A stretch of 64,000 bases of DNA from Lucifuga dentata (GCA_014773175.1 VXCM01000818.1:80795-144794); one strand, 5' to 3'; shown: positions 29,101 to 43,800, numbered from the stretch's first letter. Program-made: numbers and translations. The notes: generated from the sequence alone by a model not told the origin.

Positions 29101-31820
29101 GTTCATTTTCTTTCAAGCCAACGTATCACTGCTGCATGATTTCATGTCTGATAGGAAATACTAATATGGAGCATCACTATGATAAAGTCATCACAGAAAG
29201 TGTCAGATTCTTAGTCTTAATCATGCTGGGCAGAGCAGAAGCGTATAGTAAAGGAAACATATTCAGACTATTTATGCTGTAAGATTATTTTCCGTGCAGC
29301 TTTTTGCACAATAAAATGACTTTCATTCATGTAACACACTTCACTGCATGGTGTTAGTTAGACGAGCTTCAGCTGTATGTGTGTATTGGCTTGGACTGTG
29401 TGTCTGGATTGGCTGGATGTGTGCATCCAGCCAATCTTGTTCCTCTTGGGTGTTTTTTTCATCCAAGAGGAACATATGGTGGGAACAACCTCCAGTTACC
29501 ATAGCAACACAGTGTTTGCAGATGTGTGACAAATATCCTCTGCAAAGGCATAAACTTAGCATTGAAATGCGCCCTGATTAGTTAATTATTTCTATTCATT
29601 CTAATAACAGCAGCTTGTTACTAACATCTCCATATATCTTATCTTTTGCTTTCATGCTATTTCTAATTCAGTATAGTGTCTGCATATTTTGTATTGAAAG
29701 AGGGTCCTGTCCTTGAAGCTGTCTATGTCCCTGTCTGGCCATCTGACACTATGATCCTCGATCCTGCTGATTGATCCAGACGGGTCTCCAGGCATTCCAG
29801 ACTTATCCTGCTGGGTCACACTGGGGCCTCCCAGGGATTACAGGTCTGCCTGTCTTCAAGACCATGTGCTGTCTGATCCTGCATCACAGCGTCATGAAAG
29901 CCATAGAGGCATCTTTATAAGCAGTCAGTTAACATATAAAAACGATTTCCAACTGCATCTTTTTTACTCTGTTGTGAGGTTTTTGCTTGCTGTGCTTTTG
30001 TGTAACCTCATAAATGCAGCCTAATTCCATTTTACGGACCTCCTGCCATTTTGCTGGCTAAGGAAGAACCCCACCTCTGCAGTGACATGTCTCCAGGGGT
30101 AGTGTACATATCGACCAATCACACAACCAGAGACATTTATCACCCAGCCTCGCCTAGAAGCACTTATATCTCAGCTCTGAATTTTTGGTGCATCGACTTA
30201 TTGGCCATGCTGCTGGCTAACTGGTGTTCCAGTGTCACTGCAACTCTCATGGTAACAGCTGTTAGCTGATCCATGTTTTCATGTGTGTGTGACAAAAGAC
30301 CCCCACAGGAGAGCGGATGGCTTCAATGAGACTTGGATGAATCCCAGTAGATTAGTTAGATCAATATAGACTTTGAGGTTTCATCTATGGGGGTCTTTGT
30401 TTCTTCTCCCTCTTCAGTCTGAGCTCGTCTGAGTATGTTGTGTGTGTATGTGTGTTTAAGAGGACTCAGAATCCATAATATCGACACAGTTAGCTGCAAC
30501 TGGAAGCTGAGCACCTCACCCTATAGGCGTTGCTTTTTTATGACCCATTTTTATTATTCACTTCTATATATACTATATATCCAATGTGCTGCAAAAACCA
30601 TTCGTCTGCAGGCAGTAATCTTACCAAGGTAATAAATTAAAATTATGTCTGGCTCTTCTGTTTCATTGTGTCAGTGAAAAGGAGCTGGGTTTGTCGAGCA
30701 CAGTCTTCTGAGTATTGTTTGTCCTGACCAGAGGAGTGTGTGAATGTGTGTGATGATTTTTTTTTCATAACTCAGGCAGAGAAGGGCAGTATGGATGAGC
30801 TAAAGAGAGACAGAATATAAGGTCGATCCAGTGGAGGTCAAGAGAATGAACAATCTGGTTTTGCTGGTGGGCAAAAGACTCCCTTTTCTTCTGTGTGGAT
30901 ACAGCAAATTGGTCAGGAGCACGAGAGGGAGGGGGGGANAGACTCCCTTTTCTTCTGTGTGGATACAGCAAATTGGTCAGGAGCACGAGAGGGAGGGGGG
31001 GAGAGAGAGGGAGAGAGAGAGTGCCAGAATATAGATTATGCAGGCAGTGGGCTTCTGCAGCCAGTCTCACCGGATTGGGAGGCATCATCTTATACTGGCG
31101 AGGAGTAAAGACAGACTGATATGGCTGGAGCTGACGAACAGGCTGAGATTATAGCTGGGAAACAAAAGAGATCTGGGCTTTAGACAATAGAGCAAAAGTG
31201 AGAAGGCAGAAGAAAGGCGGGATCTGGTGGTCTTGAGGAAAGGGAAGAGATCCCGTGGAGGAGGTGGTGGGCGTCTACCTGCGTGGCTGGCTGTGGCATC
31301 TTGATGAAGGAGAGGTGTAGCTAAGCAGCAGCCATGGCAGTGAGTGCGTGGCAGGCTCTTTCTCCACTGCAGTGGGCTCGCTGGGGCTGGGACACGCTGC
31401 TGGGAGGGGCAGGGGATGGGGACAGTCCAGACTCAGATCCTGCTCTGGGGCTCATTCGAAGTCTGTCCTGGGGCTCGCGCCATGACAACATGATTAAGGC
31501 TACCGGGAAGCCGGTCAGACAGAGGTGAGACGGGATGGCTCAGTCAGATAATACATTGATCAGTGGAGTGCGATGCGTGGAAGGTGGGGTGTGTGTGACG
31601 AGCTGTGCTATGTGTGTATGTGTGATACTGCAAATGATCAATTGATACTGCTTTTGGCTGATAAGGCATCAATTCAATATGTATTTTAAACCTATTGTCA
31701 TATAATAATAAGTGAATATTCCATTAGTTTCATCAGCATTTCCCTTATTCCTTCTCTGTATATTTTTGGAGATATCTGTGGTATTTTTAGGTGGTCTTTG
31801 TTGTGGGTGGTTGTTTTTGG

Positions 31821-31866
<46 letters not shown>

Positions 31867-34800
31867 TTCGTCACCTCATTGCAGTTTCAGCACTTTCATT
31901 ACCAGCCATAAAATTTCATTAGAAATGAATGTAAAAACACATTAGGCCAGGGGCTTTCTTTCTCCTCATTGTGGTCAGGTGTATTTGTTGGACTGAAAGC
32001 AAGTACTTTTTATATTTATGTGATGTACTGTATTTACATAGTAAATTGTCAGTGAATCTGTATATTTGTATGATCAGTGATTTTCGAACTGTGATCTTTA
32101 TGATCGAGGAGAGAATTTAAGCTCAGCAACGTGTGACGTCCGTGTTCATGATCCGGATTCTGTCATGACCGGTCATCAGTCAGATACAGGGTAGTGTTGA
32201 CTCAGTGTGTCCTTGATCTTTTACTATAGGAGCTCAGACTCTGATGGAGCATTCGAGACCCCCGAGTCCACGACACCAGTGAAGGCTGTTTCTCCCACAG
32301 ATCCCCAAGACCAGCAACTCACATCTGATGACAAAGGTACAGCAGTTCACGTTGCAGAACCCTCTCCTACGCTGAGCTGTGAGGCAGATTGTTAGAAGAA
32401 AATGTTCCGAAAAGTGGTTTGTTGCACCATCTAGTGGGCTTCAGCAGTAACCCACACTTTTTGTGACACATCTGTTTGCTGAGACTCCATCCCCACTGCA
32501 CAAAACTGAAGCTGTGGGATAACAGGAGATAAATTTACCAGTCAGCATAATTTCCATTTCTAATGTGGTTATTATTCATTGCTTTTCGTCCAAGTGGGAG
32601 TCTCACTGAATTAGTAATTGCACATTCATCTGTATCAGATGTGCCAAAAGTCAACTGTAGCATTAATGTCCATGTAACAGTCCATGTTCACACCTACACA
32701 CCAATAAAATTATGAAATCATTTCATTTCAACCTTTACTTTGCTTTTTTATATGCCATTTAAGAACTTTGGAATGAAACCTACTTGCCTCTCCATCTTTT
32801 GCAGTAGGAGACACCTCAGTCAGCGATCCTGCCCCTGATCTGACTTCAGCCCATCCACCCAGCCGTTCTCTGTCAATTGTTTTTGATGAGAACAAGCCCA
32901 TTGCAGCCAGTGGTGCGTACAACATTGAGGTCTTGACCGCGGAGTCACCAAGTCGTACTCTGACCCGTTCCCTCAGCCTTCAGGGAGGAGAGCTAGACAG
33001 TTGCGGTCCACCAGAGGGATCAACGACGGGAGGCTTCCGTCCACACGCTGAGTCCTTTAGTGTAGGCACCGAGAGTGCCCAGGGAACGCTTTGCAGGCCC
33101 AAGAAAGTACGTTCTGGGTCTTTGAAGAAGAAGCCTCTCCCCAGACAGAACTCAAACCCTGAGAGCCCAAGACCGGCCTCCTCCAGCAGCACCCCAGAAA
33201 TTAAGAAACAGGCAAATCCTCAAACTGCCAGCCCTCTGCAGGTTCAGGAGGAAGCAGAGGGAGCCTCTGCGACCCCCAGCCCTGGAGGAACACTCAGAAA
33301 AACCAGGAAGTCCCGTGTGGAGACTCCTCCTCCTCTCCCTGAGGAGACCAATCATACCAGCCGAGAGGAGAGCCCTGTCATACCCACCTTACCCTTGTGC
33401 CAGGAGGAGACCCCTCTACCTAGTAGTCCAACAGTCAAAGACAGTTCCCCCATTCCTCCCTCTGCGTCCTACAAATGGGACCCAGATAACTTTGACAACA
33501 TTGACCCTTTCAGTACAGGAGGTAGTAAAATTGCCAACTCCCCTGTTTTGAGTCGTAAAGATCCTGTGTGTGCCCCCGTTTCTATTCCGCCAGAGAGTCC
33601 CCCTCCCTCTGCTGGAGAGTTGTGTGATCACGGTCCCCCAGCTCCCATTAAAGAACCAAGTACGAATCCCGAGGAGCAGCCCATTATCGCTAAGCGTCAG
33701 TCAGTAAGGCTGGAGTTTGACTACTCTGAGGAGAACGGTGAGGCGTCACACCAGGCCTCTGCCCCACCCAAGAAACTCGGCAAGAAGCCCGGTGCCAAGA
33801 TGCCTCTGAGGAAGCCCAAGCTGGGTCTGAAGAAGGCCCCACCAGCACAGGTGGAGCAACTGGACAATGACCCTCCAGCAACCCACAACGGCAACAACGT
33901 TGACATTCCCGTTACCACAGGATCTTATAACTTTGAACCTGACAAGTGGGATGATCCAAATTTCAACCCCTTTAATTCCAAGAAAAGCATATCCAACTCC
34001 CCCAAACTATCCAGACCTTCTTATAAATTTGACCCCAATAACTTTGATGACACTATAGACCCTTTCGCATCCTCCAATAAGATGGCTAACTCTCCTCCTA
34101 AGGCATCTGCCTCCTTTGAGTTGCCAGCCAACGACTGTGATGCTGAGAACGACAATGACAATGTCGGCGAACTGGAGGACCAAAATCAGAACAAACCCGC
34201 CAAGAAGAAAAAGACACCTATCAAATCGTAAGTGCATCGTAATTGAGGTGTATCACCACTTAACTGTACATTTATGTCCACACCCAAGGTTTCTTGTTGT
34301 AGGTTAGTGTGTGTTTTTTAATGGTCCACTTGTCTATTATGCCAGTGTCCTTTGTCTCTCTGTCACCTGTGTTTGTGTATTCTATATGTCACAGGAAGTC
34401 CAGGGGTGTGTCCTCTCTATGTTGTTTGTTGTAAGTACAGGGACAGGGACAGCCATCCATCCTTCTTAACCCATAATTCAGTGTAGCTCCTCCTAAACCA
34501 GCATGTTTCCCTGTTATGTCTGACCGGTTCCTCCCACCTCCTATTAACAGAAACATTATGATGCCTTCTCACTCAGTATCAAACAAACCCATTTAAACTT
34601 TCTTATTCCTTCCCATCTGCCTCAAAGTTTTAACTGGGGGACATCTGGTTTTAGTTTTCTGTATCATTGAAGTGTTTATGCTATAATCACTTCTATGCAT
34701 TGAATTATTTTAGCCAAAATTATCTTGTTATACTTTATCACAAATGTTTGTTACTGCATTTAGTTGTCCTTTTAGAATAGTTTTAACAGATTGTAAAGTT

Positions 34801-37800
34801 TTCCATTAGGACTTTTCCAAAACCAAAGTGTCTGCACACATTGTACCACAAAATCTTTGATGAAGGAATTATTTCTGATGTCTCTGTATTGGTCTAAGTC
34901 CCAAGTAAAACCTTGCACTATAATAGGTACATTATGTATTACTGTCATTCAACTGTGGCCAGTCCATAAGCTTGTGATGAAGCAGGAGCACCCTCTAGTG
35001 GTCATTCATGATCTATCGAAACAAACACATAACTGATTACAGCCAAAAAATAAAAAGTACATGCAGATGTTAAGCTCTTAAGCTTTGAAAAATGATGCAT
35101 CATGAGTGTTACTATAATAAAAGTCATAGAGGGAAAATGCCAGTGAGAGTTTTCCAGTGTTTTTTTCAAACCTGCTTAAAACTTTTGTTTGGTGAATTAT
35201 GAATTTAGTACTGGTGTAATGTAAAATGCCACCAACTGCCTGTGGTGAAGTTAAACTGCAGAGATAATGCTCTCATCAGTGTCCTCCTGACTAACCTACT
35301 ACATTACCAAATACATTCCTGCTGAGGAGCTGCAATCTTTGAGTATTTATGTGGGGAAAAAAAACATGAAAAACTTCATTACTGACATTCATTTATTGCT
35401 CATCCTGACCGTGCGGATACTAAACTGACTCAATCCACTTTAAATGCATCATGGGTCATTTCAGTCACACATAGACTACAGTATTCTCACAGTAATGATG
35501 CTCCAAACAAATTATTTTGTTGTTTTATACTATTTATATCATTTGTGAATATACACACATTTTGAGCAAATATTTAGTACATGTTTTTAGATGATGGCGG
35601 ATCTTGTAAGAGGTATTCTGCACTGAGTGACCCTGAGTTACTACTCATCATTTACTGTTTCTCCTTTCAGTAACACTTTCAGAGTGAAGAGGTCACCAAA
35701 GAAATCTGACCAGTCTCCAGTGAGTATTCTTTCTTTCTTCATCTCTCTCTCTGTCTCTCTCTTTCACTTTATGTGTTCTCTACTGCATTTCTACCTTTTC
35801 CCTCCATTTCTCCCATTGCTCTCCTGTGTTGCAGGATCCCGTGCCTGCAGACGACACCCCCTCCCTCCACACCCAGGATGACCACGCCACAGATGAGGAG
35901 AAGCTGGCCTCCTCCTCCGGTCACAAGTGGGCAGCCTTGCATGACATGGATGCAGACTTGAGCTCTGAACCGCAGGACTTCCCTCAGCCGTGCGACCTCA
36001 CGTCCTTCGTCAATGAGAACAGTCTTTCTCACGAGGCTCCAGGTGAAACGAGGCTGTCTGACTCTCTTGGCAGCAAATAAATGCTTATATCAAAGCATTC
36101 CACAGACAGGCTGTGCCCAAAGGAAATTTAAAGCTTATATGAGGATAATAAATAGTTAAGCACTGTACTCTGTTTATATCTAGCAACATTGTTGATTTTT
36201 GCAGTGAAATAAGCCTGCTAGCCCAGTGCTCTGCTGACCTCTGACCTCCAGAAAAGCCACATCTTCCTAGAGGCTGTCTAGCTCAGCCCATCTGGGTCAG
36301 AGATGAAAAAAAGGACAGGTAGTCTATCTTTTCCTCTGCTTCTAATACTTTGATATGTCTTTTACTCTCAGTGCCAGACTATGAAATTGAGTACATGGAG
36401 AAGATTGGCTCCTCTTCACCTGTGAGTATTTTATTGTTTCATTAAATTTTTGCTGCCTCCTGTATTTGTAACTGCATATTTCATAAATTCATAGAGTATC
36501 TGATTTCAGCAACCCAAACCTTAGACTTTTTGTTTTATTCTCTATGTCTTTTAGCCGCTGTCTGCAAAGAAACCGTCACTTTACCTGAAGCTGGACTCTG
36601 TGTCTGACAGCTTAAGCAAAAATACGTGTTCACGTGGATCAGAGCCCAGCTCCCCCTGCACAGGGTACAAACACACATTTACTGCACACTCAACAAAGTT
36701 ATATGAGTAGCCACTGTGCTGTACTACTTTCACGTATATTTTCTTTAGGACAAAGATTGTTTATAGTGCAAGTTTCAGCAGCTCTTTGGTAGTTGCTCTA
36801 GTTTTCTAAGTTTAAACCGTGATGATTTGCGTGCAAAACAACTGCAGTTCAGCTGCTCCAGCACAATATTTCATTAACACCCTCATCCATCATAAGGCTA
36901 CAGTATGTACCATCTCTCTCTCTCTCCCCCCCCCCCANCTCTTTCTCATTCTCTGTAGGAGTTTTGAAGAGATGGAGGCCCAAATAACTGCGGGCATGAA
37001 GACACCAGTGCTGAGCTCACGGCCCGGCCCTGAAGGCTCCAATGGAGACAAAGGCAGGAAGAGAGAAAGTGAGGCAGTCAGCCGGGATGAGAAGGTGAGT
37101 CGAACGCCTCTCTGGCCTGTCTTCAAGGGATATAAAGATTCACAGCCATTGTGCACAAAACTGTAGCCTCTTATTATGTCTTTGTTATTTCACATGCAGT
37201 GAAAAAAAAGCCACTGTCATTTTGTGTGTCTTTACTGTGACCATCATTTAAGATAAATCTGGCAGTGTTGACTTTGGGATTTTTCCATGCCACTGTTTAG
37301 TCAGAAGGGGGAGGCAGAGCACCACGCTGCTCATGCTTTAGCTCTGACACCCAACATAAACACCATCAGTCATAGATACTAATTAAGTCCTTGTCACTGG
37401 TAACAACTGGCCAACCAAGGTCCCACCTTGAACTCAGGGACTTAGCTCCCAATGCTGCAACTGAAACGCTCAGCGCTTGCTTTGTCTTGCTGACCCCCCC
37501 TGCCCTCCTCCCTCCTCCTCCTCCTCCTCCTCCTGGTGCCCCTGTAGCCCCCTAGCCAGGGCCTTGTGGAAGCCCCTGCTCCAGCCCTGGCCATGCCCCT
37601 GTTAGACAGGCTGTCTGAGAGTGATGACCCCCTGCAGTACCTGGAGCCTGACCTGGCTGAGACCAACCCCACCGCATTTGCCCTAAAACTACAGGTGTGT
37701 TGACAGACCACACGACCCCTCTTTATTAAACCTCACCCGCTGTGCCTCTGCTGGCACGTTTGTGGCCCTGACTTGTGAGTGTGCGTGTGTGTTTGTGTGA

Positions 37801-40800
37801 CTGTTTTTCCTGATTGTGTCCACCTCTGTGTCGACCTTGTTTCATCTTACCTCTTTATTTGCCTTTTTTTGTTTCCTCCATCTATCTTGAGTTGCAGTTT
37901 GTTTGTTTTTTTAGATCACACTGTGGAATAGTTTGATGGTGTGTGTGTGTGTGCGCGCGCGCATGCATGAGAGAACTGTTGAGTAAGCGTGTGCTCAACT
38001 GAAGTTTCTATATGTTTTCCCTTTGCTCTCTCATCCTTGGTCGGCAACCCAACTCATTCCTCTATCCCCACACCTTCCCCCCATGTGTGCGGGCCAGGAG
38101 GAGCTGGTGCTTGCTGCTCTGAGGATAGAGGCTCTGCAGGTAGCCAAAAACATCTCTCAGTGCCCCTCCCTCTCCACTGTAACCCCCCAGGTACTGCGCT
38201 GACTCAGCCTGCACCTGCTGTATGCGTGTGAGCGTGAGTATGTGTGTGCGTATGTGCTGAGGATGCATCTTGGATGAATGGTAACGGAAAAGCGTGTGTG
38301 TGTTAATGCATGTATGCGTGACTGTAATTTGTGTGCATGAGTGTGTTTCAGCCTGCATACCCTTTCCCTAAACACACCATTCGCGTGTGACTGCAAACCC
38401 TTCTCTACATGGTGGCTGCACACAACATCCATAGTCCCACCACCTCTTCAGTCCCTACATACGACATCTCTAACATGGCTTAATGCTCCCTCCTTACCTT
38501 ACGAGTGGCGGGCTCTTTCAGGTTGACTCTCCTCAGGAACAGAGGCTGTGCCTTCTCAGTCCCTTTGCCTTTTTTTATGCATGTTGGGCAACATGCATGT
38601 TGCCTGTTCAACATGCTTACAGTAGTTATACAAGCATGAATGTGACTGAGATCGTCTGACACTGGACTTAATGAGCAGCGAAGACATTCAACAAAACTTA
38701 TGCTTCCAGGTAATGCTTGCTGATGCTCCTAAGTTCCAGTCACATTCTTGTTTTTTGTTTTTATTTGGTCCCTTAACCAAACTAACAGCACTAATAACAG
38801 CTAAATCAGGGCAGTTTCACTACAATTTGGCAATGTAGGGATAGTGCCAAAACAACACATTCCTAGAAATGAGACTATTTAATGCCTTGCTTGTTGATCA
38901 GTGGTGGATCTGAGAGCAATAGTGAAGATTTTCTAAAAACTTGAAGCAGAGCAGGTGGTTTGATGCTCTTGTCTCACACACTTCACAGTCTCGTGTCAAG
39001 AAACCCAGCCTTTGGCGTTGGATTATCAACGGTTCTCCTCTTAGCAAAGTAAGAGTGACATAATACCCCCGTACAGGCCTTAACATCCTAATCTATCTAT
39101 ACATCCTAATCTATCTATAGCTCCTCTAGACCCCCAGATCTGAAATCCATTAAGTCTAAGGCATTTTAAAAATCTCATTTCTGTCCCCCAGGAAACTTTC
39201 CCTACACTAGCTGCCCACACTGCCATAGCTCCACCTTTTCATTGTAGCTGTAGCTTGTCCCTGTGAGCAAATTGAGCCTGTTGTGTCCTCAGTCATCCAG
39301 GGACATCGGAGAAGCAGTAGTAGTTCAAGGCAATGGTCTGCAACACAATGTGCCACTCAAGTTGCTTCTTTGGTTGTAAGTCGGTGCTGGGAAGTATCCT
39401 CTGAGACTCTTTCACGTCTAGTTACATACCAGGTGTGAATGACTTCAAGACTCATGCTGTGTTCGCTGTGCCTTGGAATTGAGAAGTCAAAATTCAAAAT
39501 TACGTTGCAAACGACCACGGGATGTTCAAGCAAAATAAGTCACAAACAATATGGATGCCTCCAAGAAAGCGTTTGTCTTGTTTGCTCTCCAAATACCAAA
39601 AGCTCCTGAAAAGATATGAAGCCCACCTCAAAGACCTCTGTGTTGTGTATAGACTGATCAGAGGCAAACACTATTAAACAGTCATTTTACAACAGAGAAA
39701 CAGGACTTTACTGACTGTTGATGATCTGAGTGGTTCGAATGATGTAAATGCTGAGCTCGGGCTGAGAAAACTTGTCTGACTTTCCGAAACGGAAATCCAA
39801 GTTGGGAGAGCGTTTTCTTGCACTTTTCCCAGTTGGAAGTCGGAAATTCTGAGTTCATAACAAACGCAGCATTAACAACAAATCCACTTTGCTTGAGCTA
39901 CTCCTGCTCGGTGGCCCTGTTGTAATTTTTGCTGTTACCTCTAGTAGTCATTAAACTGCAAGACAATTATAGCTACTTCTCCTACTGTAGCATCTTGAAA
40001 TCTTTGTCTTTGACAGGTTTGTCTTCCATAGTTACGCACCCCAGTTAGTCTCCTCAGTGTGTCCCATTTTCACATATTTCATACAATGTTTTGTCTGCAT
40101 CGTCTACACCTATGCGCAAAGTCATATTTTCTTACTTTCGCTCAATTTAACTTTTTGTGAAAAAGGTTTCAAAACATTTATGTGATATTTGCCTACAGGA
40201 CTCCTGCAAACGTAAAACTTTTACAATACATAACATGTGGCCTGATCAGTCAATATCATGATATGAAATAGGTGGTATAACAAAGTATAAATATTAATTC
40301 AGCAAACAGCATTTCATTTTGTTTTTAACTTACTACACTGCTAATTTATGGAAATTGCATTTTAGAGGATTTCATGAGGATTTTCTCAGAAAGGCAGCGT
40401 TTTAAACAAAGGTTAATGATGAATCACAGCGCTGCAGGACAGGTTTAAGATGATTTGCTTATCATCTTTGTTTAAACCTCACTGAATTCAGAGACTAATC
40501 CAAATCACTAGCTGACTAAAGGCCAATGAGTTCATAACAAACGCAGCATTAACAACAAATCCACTTTGCTTGAACTACTCCTGCTCGGTGGCCCTGTTGT
40601 AATTTTTGCTGTTACCTCTAGTAGTCATTAAACTGCAAGACAATTATAGCTACTTCTCCTACTGTAGCATCTTGAAATCTTTGTCTTTGACAGGTTTGTC
40701 TTCCATAGTTACGCACCCCAGTTAGTCTCCTCAGTGTGTCCCATTTTCACATATTTCATACGTTTTGTCTGCATCGTCTACACCTATGCGCAAAGTCATA

Positions 40801-43800
40801 TACTTTCGCTCAATTTAACTTTTTGTGAAAAAGGTTTCAAAACATTTATGTGATATTTGCCTACAGGACTCCTGCAAACGTAAAACTTTTACAATACATA
40901 ACATGTGGCCTGATCAGTCAATATCATGATATGAAATAGGTGGTATAACAAAGTATAAATATTAATTCAGCAAACAGCATTTCATTTTGTTTTTAACTTA
41001 CTACACTGCTAATTTATGGAAATTGCATTTTAGAGGATTTCATGAGGATTTTCTCAGAAAGGCAGCGTTTTAAACAAAGGTTAATGATGAATCACAGCGC
41101 TGCAGGACAGGTTTAAGATGATTTGCTTATCATCTTTGTTTAAACCTCACTGAATTCAGAGACTAATCCAAATCACTAGCTGACTAAAGGCCAATGAGTT
41201 CATAACAAACGCAGCATTAACAACAAATCCACTTTGCTTGAACTACTCCTGCTCGGTGGCCCTGTTGTAATTTTTGCTGTTACCTCTAGTAGTCATTAAA
41301 CTGCAAGACAATTATAGTTACTTCTCCTACTGTAGCATCTTGAAATCTTTGTCTTTGACAGGTTTGTCTTCCATAGTTACGCACCCCAGTTAGTCTCCTC
41401 AGTGTGTCCCATTTTCACATATTTCATACAATGTTTTGTCTGCATCGTCTACACCTATGCGCAAAGTCATATTTTCTTACTTTCGCTCAATTTAACTTTT
41501 TGTGAAAAAGGTTTCAAAACATTTATGTGATATTTGCCTACAGGACTCCTGCAAACGTAAAACTTTTACAATACATAACATGTGGCCTGATCAGTCAATA
41601 TCATGATATGAAATAGGTGGTATAACAAAGTATAAATATTAATTCAGCAAACAGCATTTCATTTTGTTTTTAACTTACTACACTGCTAATTTATGGAAAT
41701 TGCATTTTAGAGGATTTCATGAGGATTTTCTCAGAAAGGCAGCGTTTTAAACAAAGGTTAATGATGAATCACAGCGCTGCAGGACAGGTTTAAGATGATT
41801 TGCTTATCATCTTTGTTTAAACCTCACTGAATTCAGAGACTAATCCAAATCACTAGCTGACTAAAGGCCAATGAGTTCATAACAAACGCAGCATTAACAA
41901 CAAATCCACTTTGCTTGAACTACTCCTGCTCGGTGGCCCTGTTGTAATTTTTGCTGTTACCTCTAGTAGTCATTAAACTGCAAGACAATTATAGTTACTT
42001 CTCCTACTGTAGCATCTTGAAATCTTTGTCTTTGACAGGTTTGTCTTCCATAGTTACGCACCCCAGTTAGTCTCCTCAGTGTGTCCCATTTTCACATATT
42101 TCATACGTTTTGTCTGCATCGTCTACACCTATGCGCAAAGTCATATACTTTCGCTCAATTTAACTTTTTGTGAAAAAGGTTTCAAAACATTTATGTGATA
42201 TTTGCCTACAGGACTCCTGCAAACGTAAAACTTTTACAATACATAACATGTGGCCTGATCAGTCAATATCATGATATGAAATAGGTGGTATAACAAAGTA
42301 TAAATATTAATTCAGCAAACAGCATTTCATTTTGTTTTTAACTTACTACACTGCTAATTTATGGAAATTGCATTTTAGAGGATTTCATGAGGATTTTCTC
42401 AGAAAGGCAGCGTTTTAAACAAAGGTTAATGATGAATCACAGCGCTGCAGGACAGGTTTAAGATGATTTGCTTATCATCTTTGTTTAAACCTCACTGAAT
42501 TCAGAGACTAATCCAAATCACTAGCTGACTAAAGGCCAATGAGTTCATAACAAACGCAGCATTAACAACAAATCCACTTTGCTTGAACTACTCCTGCTCG
42601 GTGGCCCTGTTGTAATTTTTGCTGTTACCTCTAGTAGTCATTAAACTGCAAGACAATTATAGTTACTTCTCCTACTGTAGCATCTTGAAATCTTTGTCTT
42701 TGACAGGTTTGTCTTCCATAGTTACGCACCCCAGTTAGTCTCCTCAGTGTGTCCCATTTTCACATATTTCATACGTTTTGTCTGCATCGTCTACACCTAT
42801 GCGCAAAGTCATATACTTTCGCTCAATTTAACTTTTTGTGAAAAAGGTTTCAAAACATTTATGTGATATTTGCCTACAGGACTCCTGCAAACGTAAAACT
42901 TTTACAATACATAACATGTGGCCTGATCAGTCAATATCATGATATGAAATAGGTGGTATAACAAAGTATAAATATTAATTCAGCAAACAGCATTTCATTT
43001 TGTTTTTAACTTACTAACTGCTAATTTATGGAAATTGCATTTTAGAGGATTTCATGAGGATTTTCTCAGAAAGGCAGCGTTTTAAACAAAGGTTAATGAT
43101 GAATCACAGCGCTGCAGGACAGGTTTAAGATGATTTGCTTATCATCTTTGTTTAAACCTCACTGAATTCAGAGACTAATCCAAATCACTAGCTGACTAAA
43201 GGCCAATGAGTTCATAACAAACGCAGCATTAACAACAAATCCACTTTGCTTGAACTACTCCTGCTCGGTGGCCCTGTTGTAATTTTTGCTGTTACCTCTA
43301 GTAGTCATTAAACTGCAAGACAATTATAGTTACTTCTCCTACTGTAGCATCTTGAAATCTTTGTCTTTGACAGGTTTGTCTTCCATAGTTACGCACCCCA
43401 GTTAGTCTCCTCAGTGTGTCCCATTTTCACATATTTCATACGTTTTGTCTGCATCGTCTACACCTATGCGCAAAGTCATATACTTTCGCTCAATTTAACT
43501 TTTTGTGAAAAAGGTTTCAAAACATTTATGTGATATTTGCCTACAGGACTCCTGCAAACGTAAAACTTTTACAATACATAACATGTGGCCTGATCAGTCA
43601 ATATCATGATATGAAATAGGTGGTATAACAAAGTATAAATATTAATTCAGCAAACAGCATTTCATTTTGTTTTTAACTTACTAACTGCTAATTTATGGAA
43701 ATTGCATTTTAGAGGATTTCATGAGGATTTTCTCAGAAAGGCAGCGTTTTAAACAAAGGTTAATGATGAATCACAGCGCTGCAGGACAGGTTTAAGATGA

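Larger units (their letters stand above)
26961..31333. other. tacc2 intron sequence between SINE and alternative exon
   Basis: No supportable exon. A C-run with a gap N lies at 28632, and a pair of hairpins at 29407-29474 is listed separately. A 107-codon ORF at 28744 has no splice or homology support. Confidence 0.7.
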
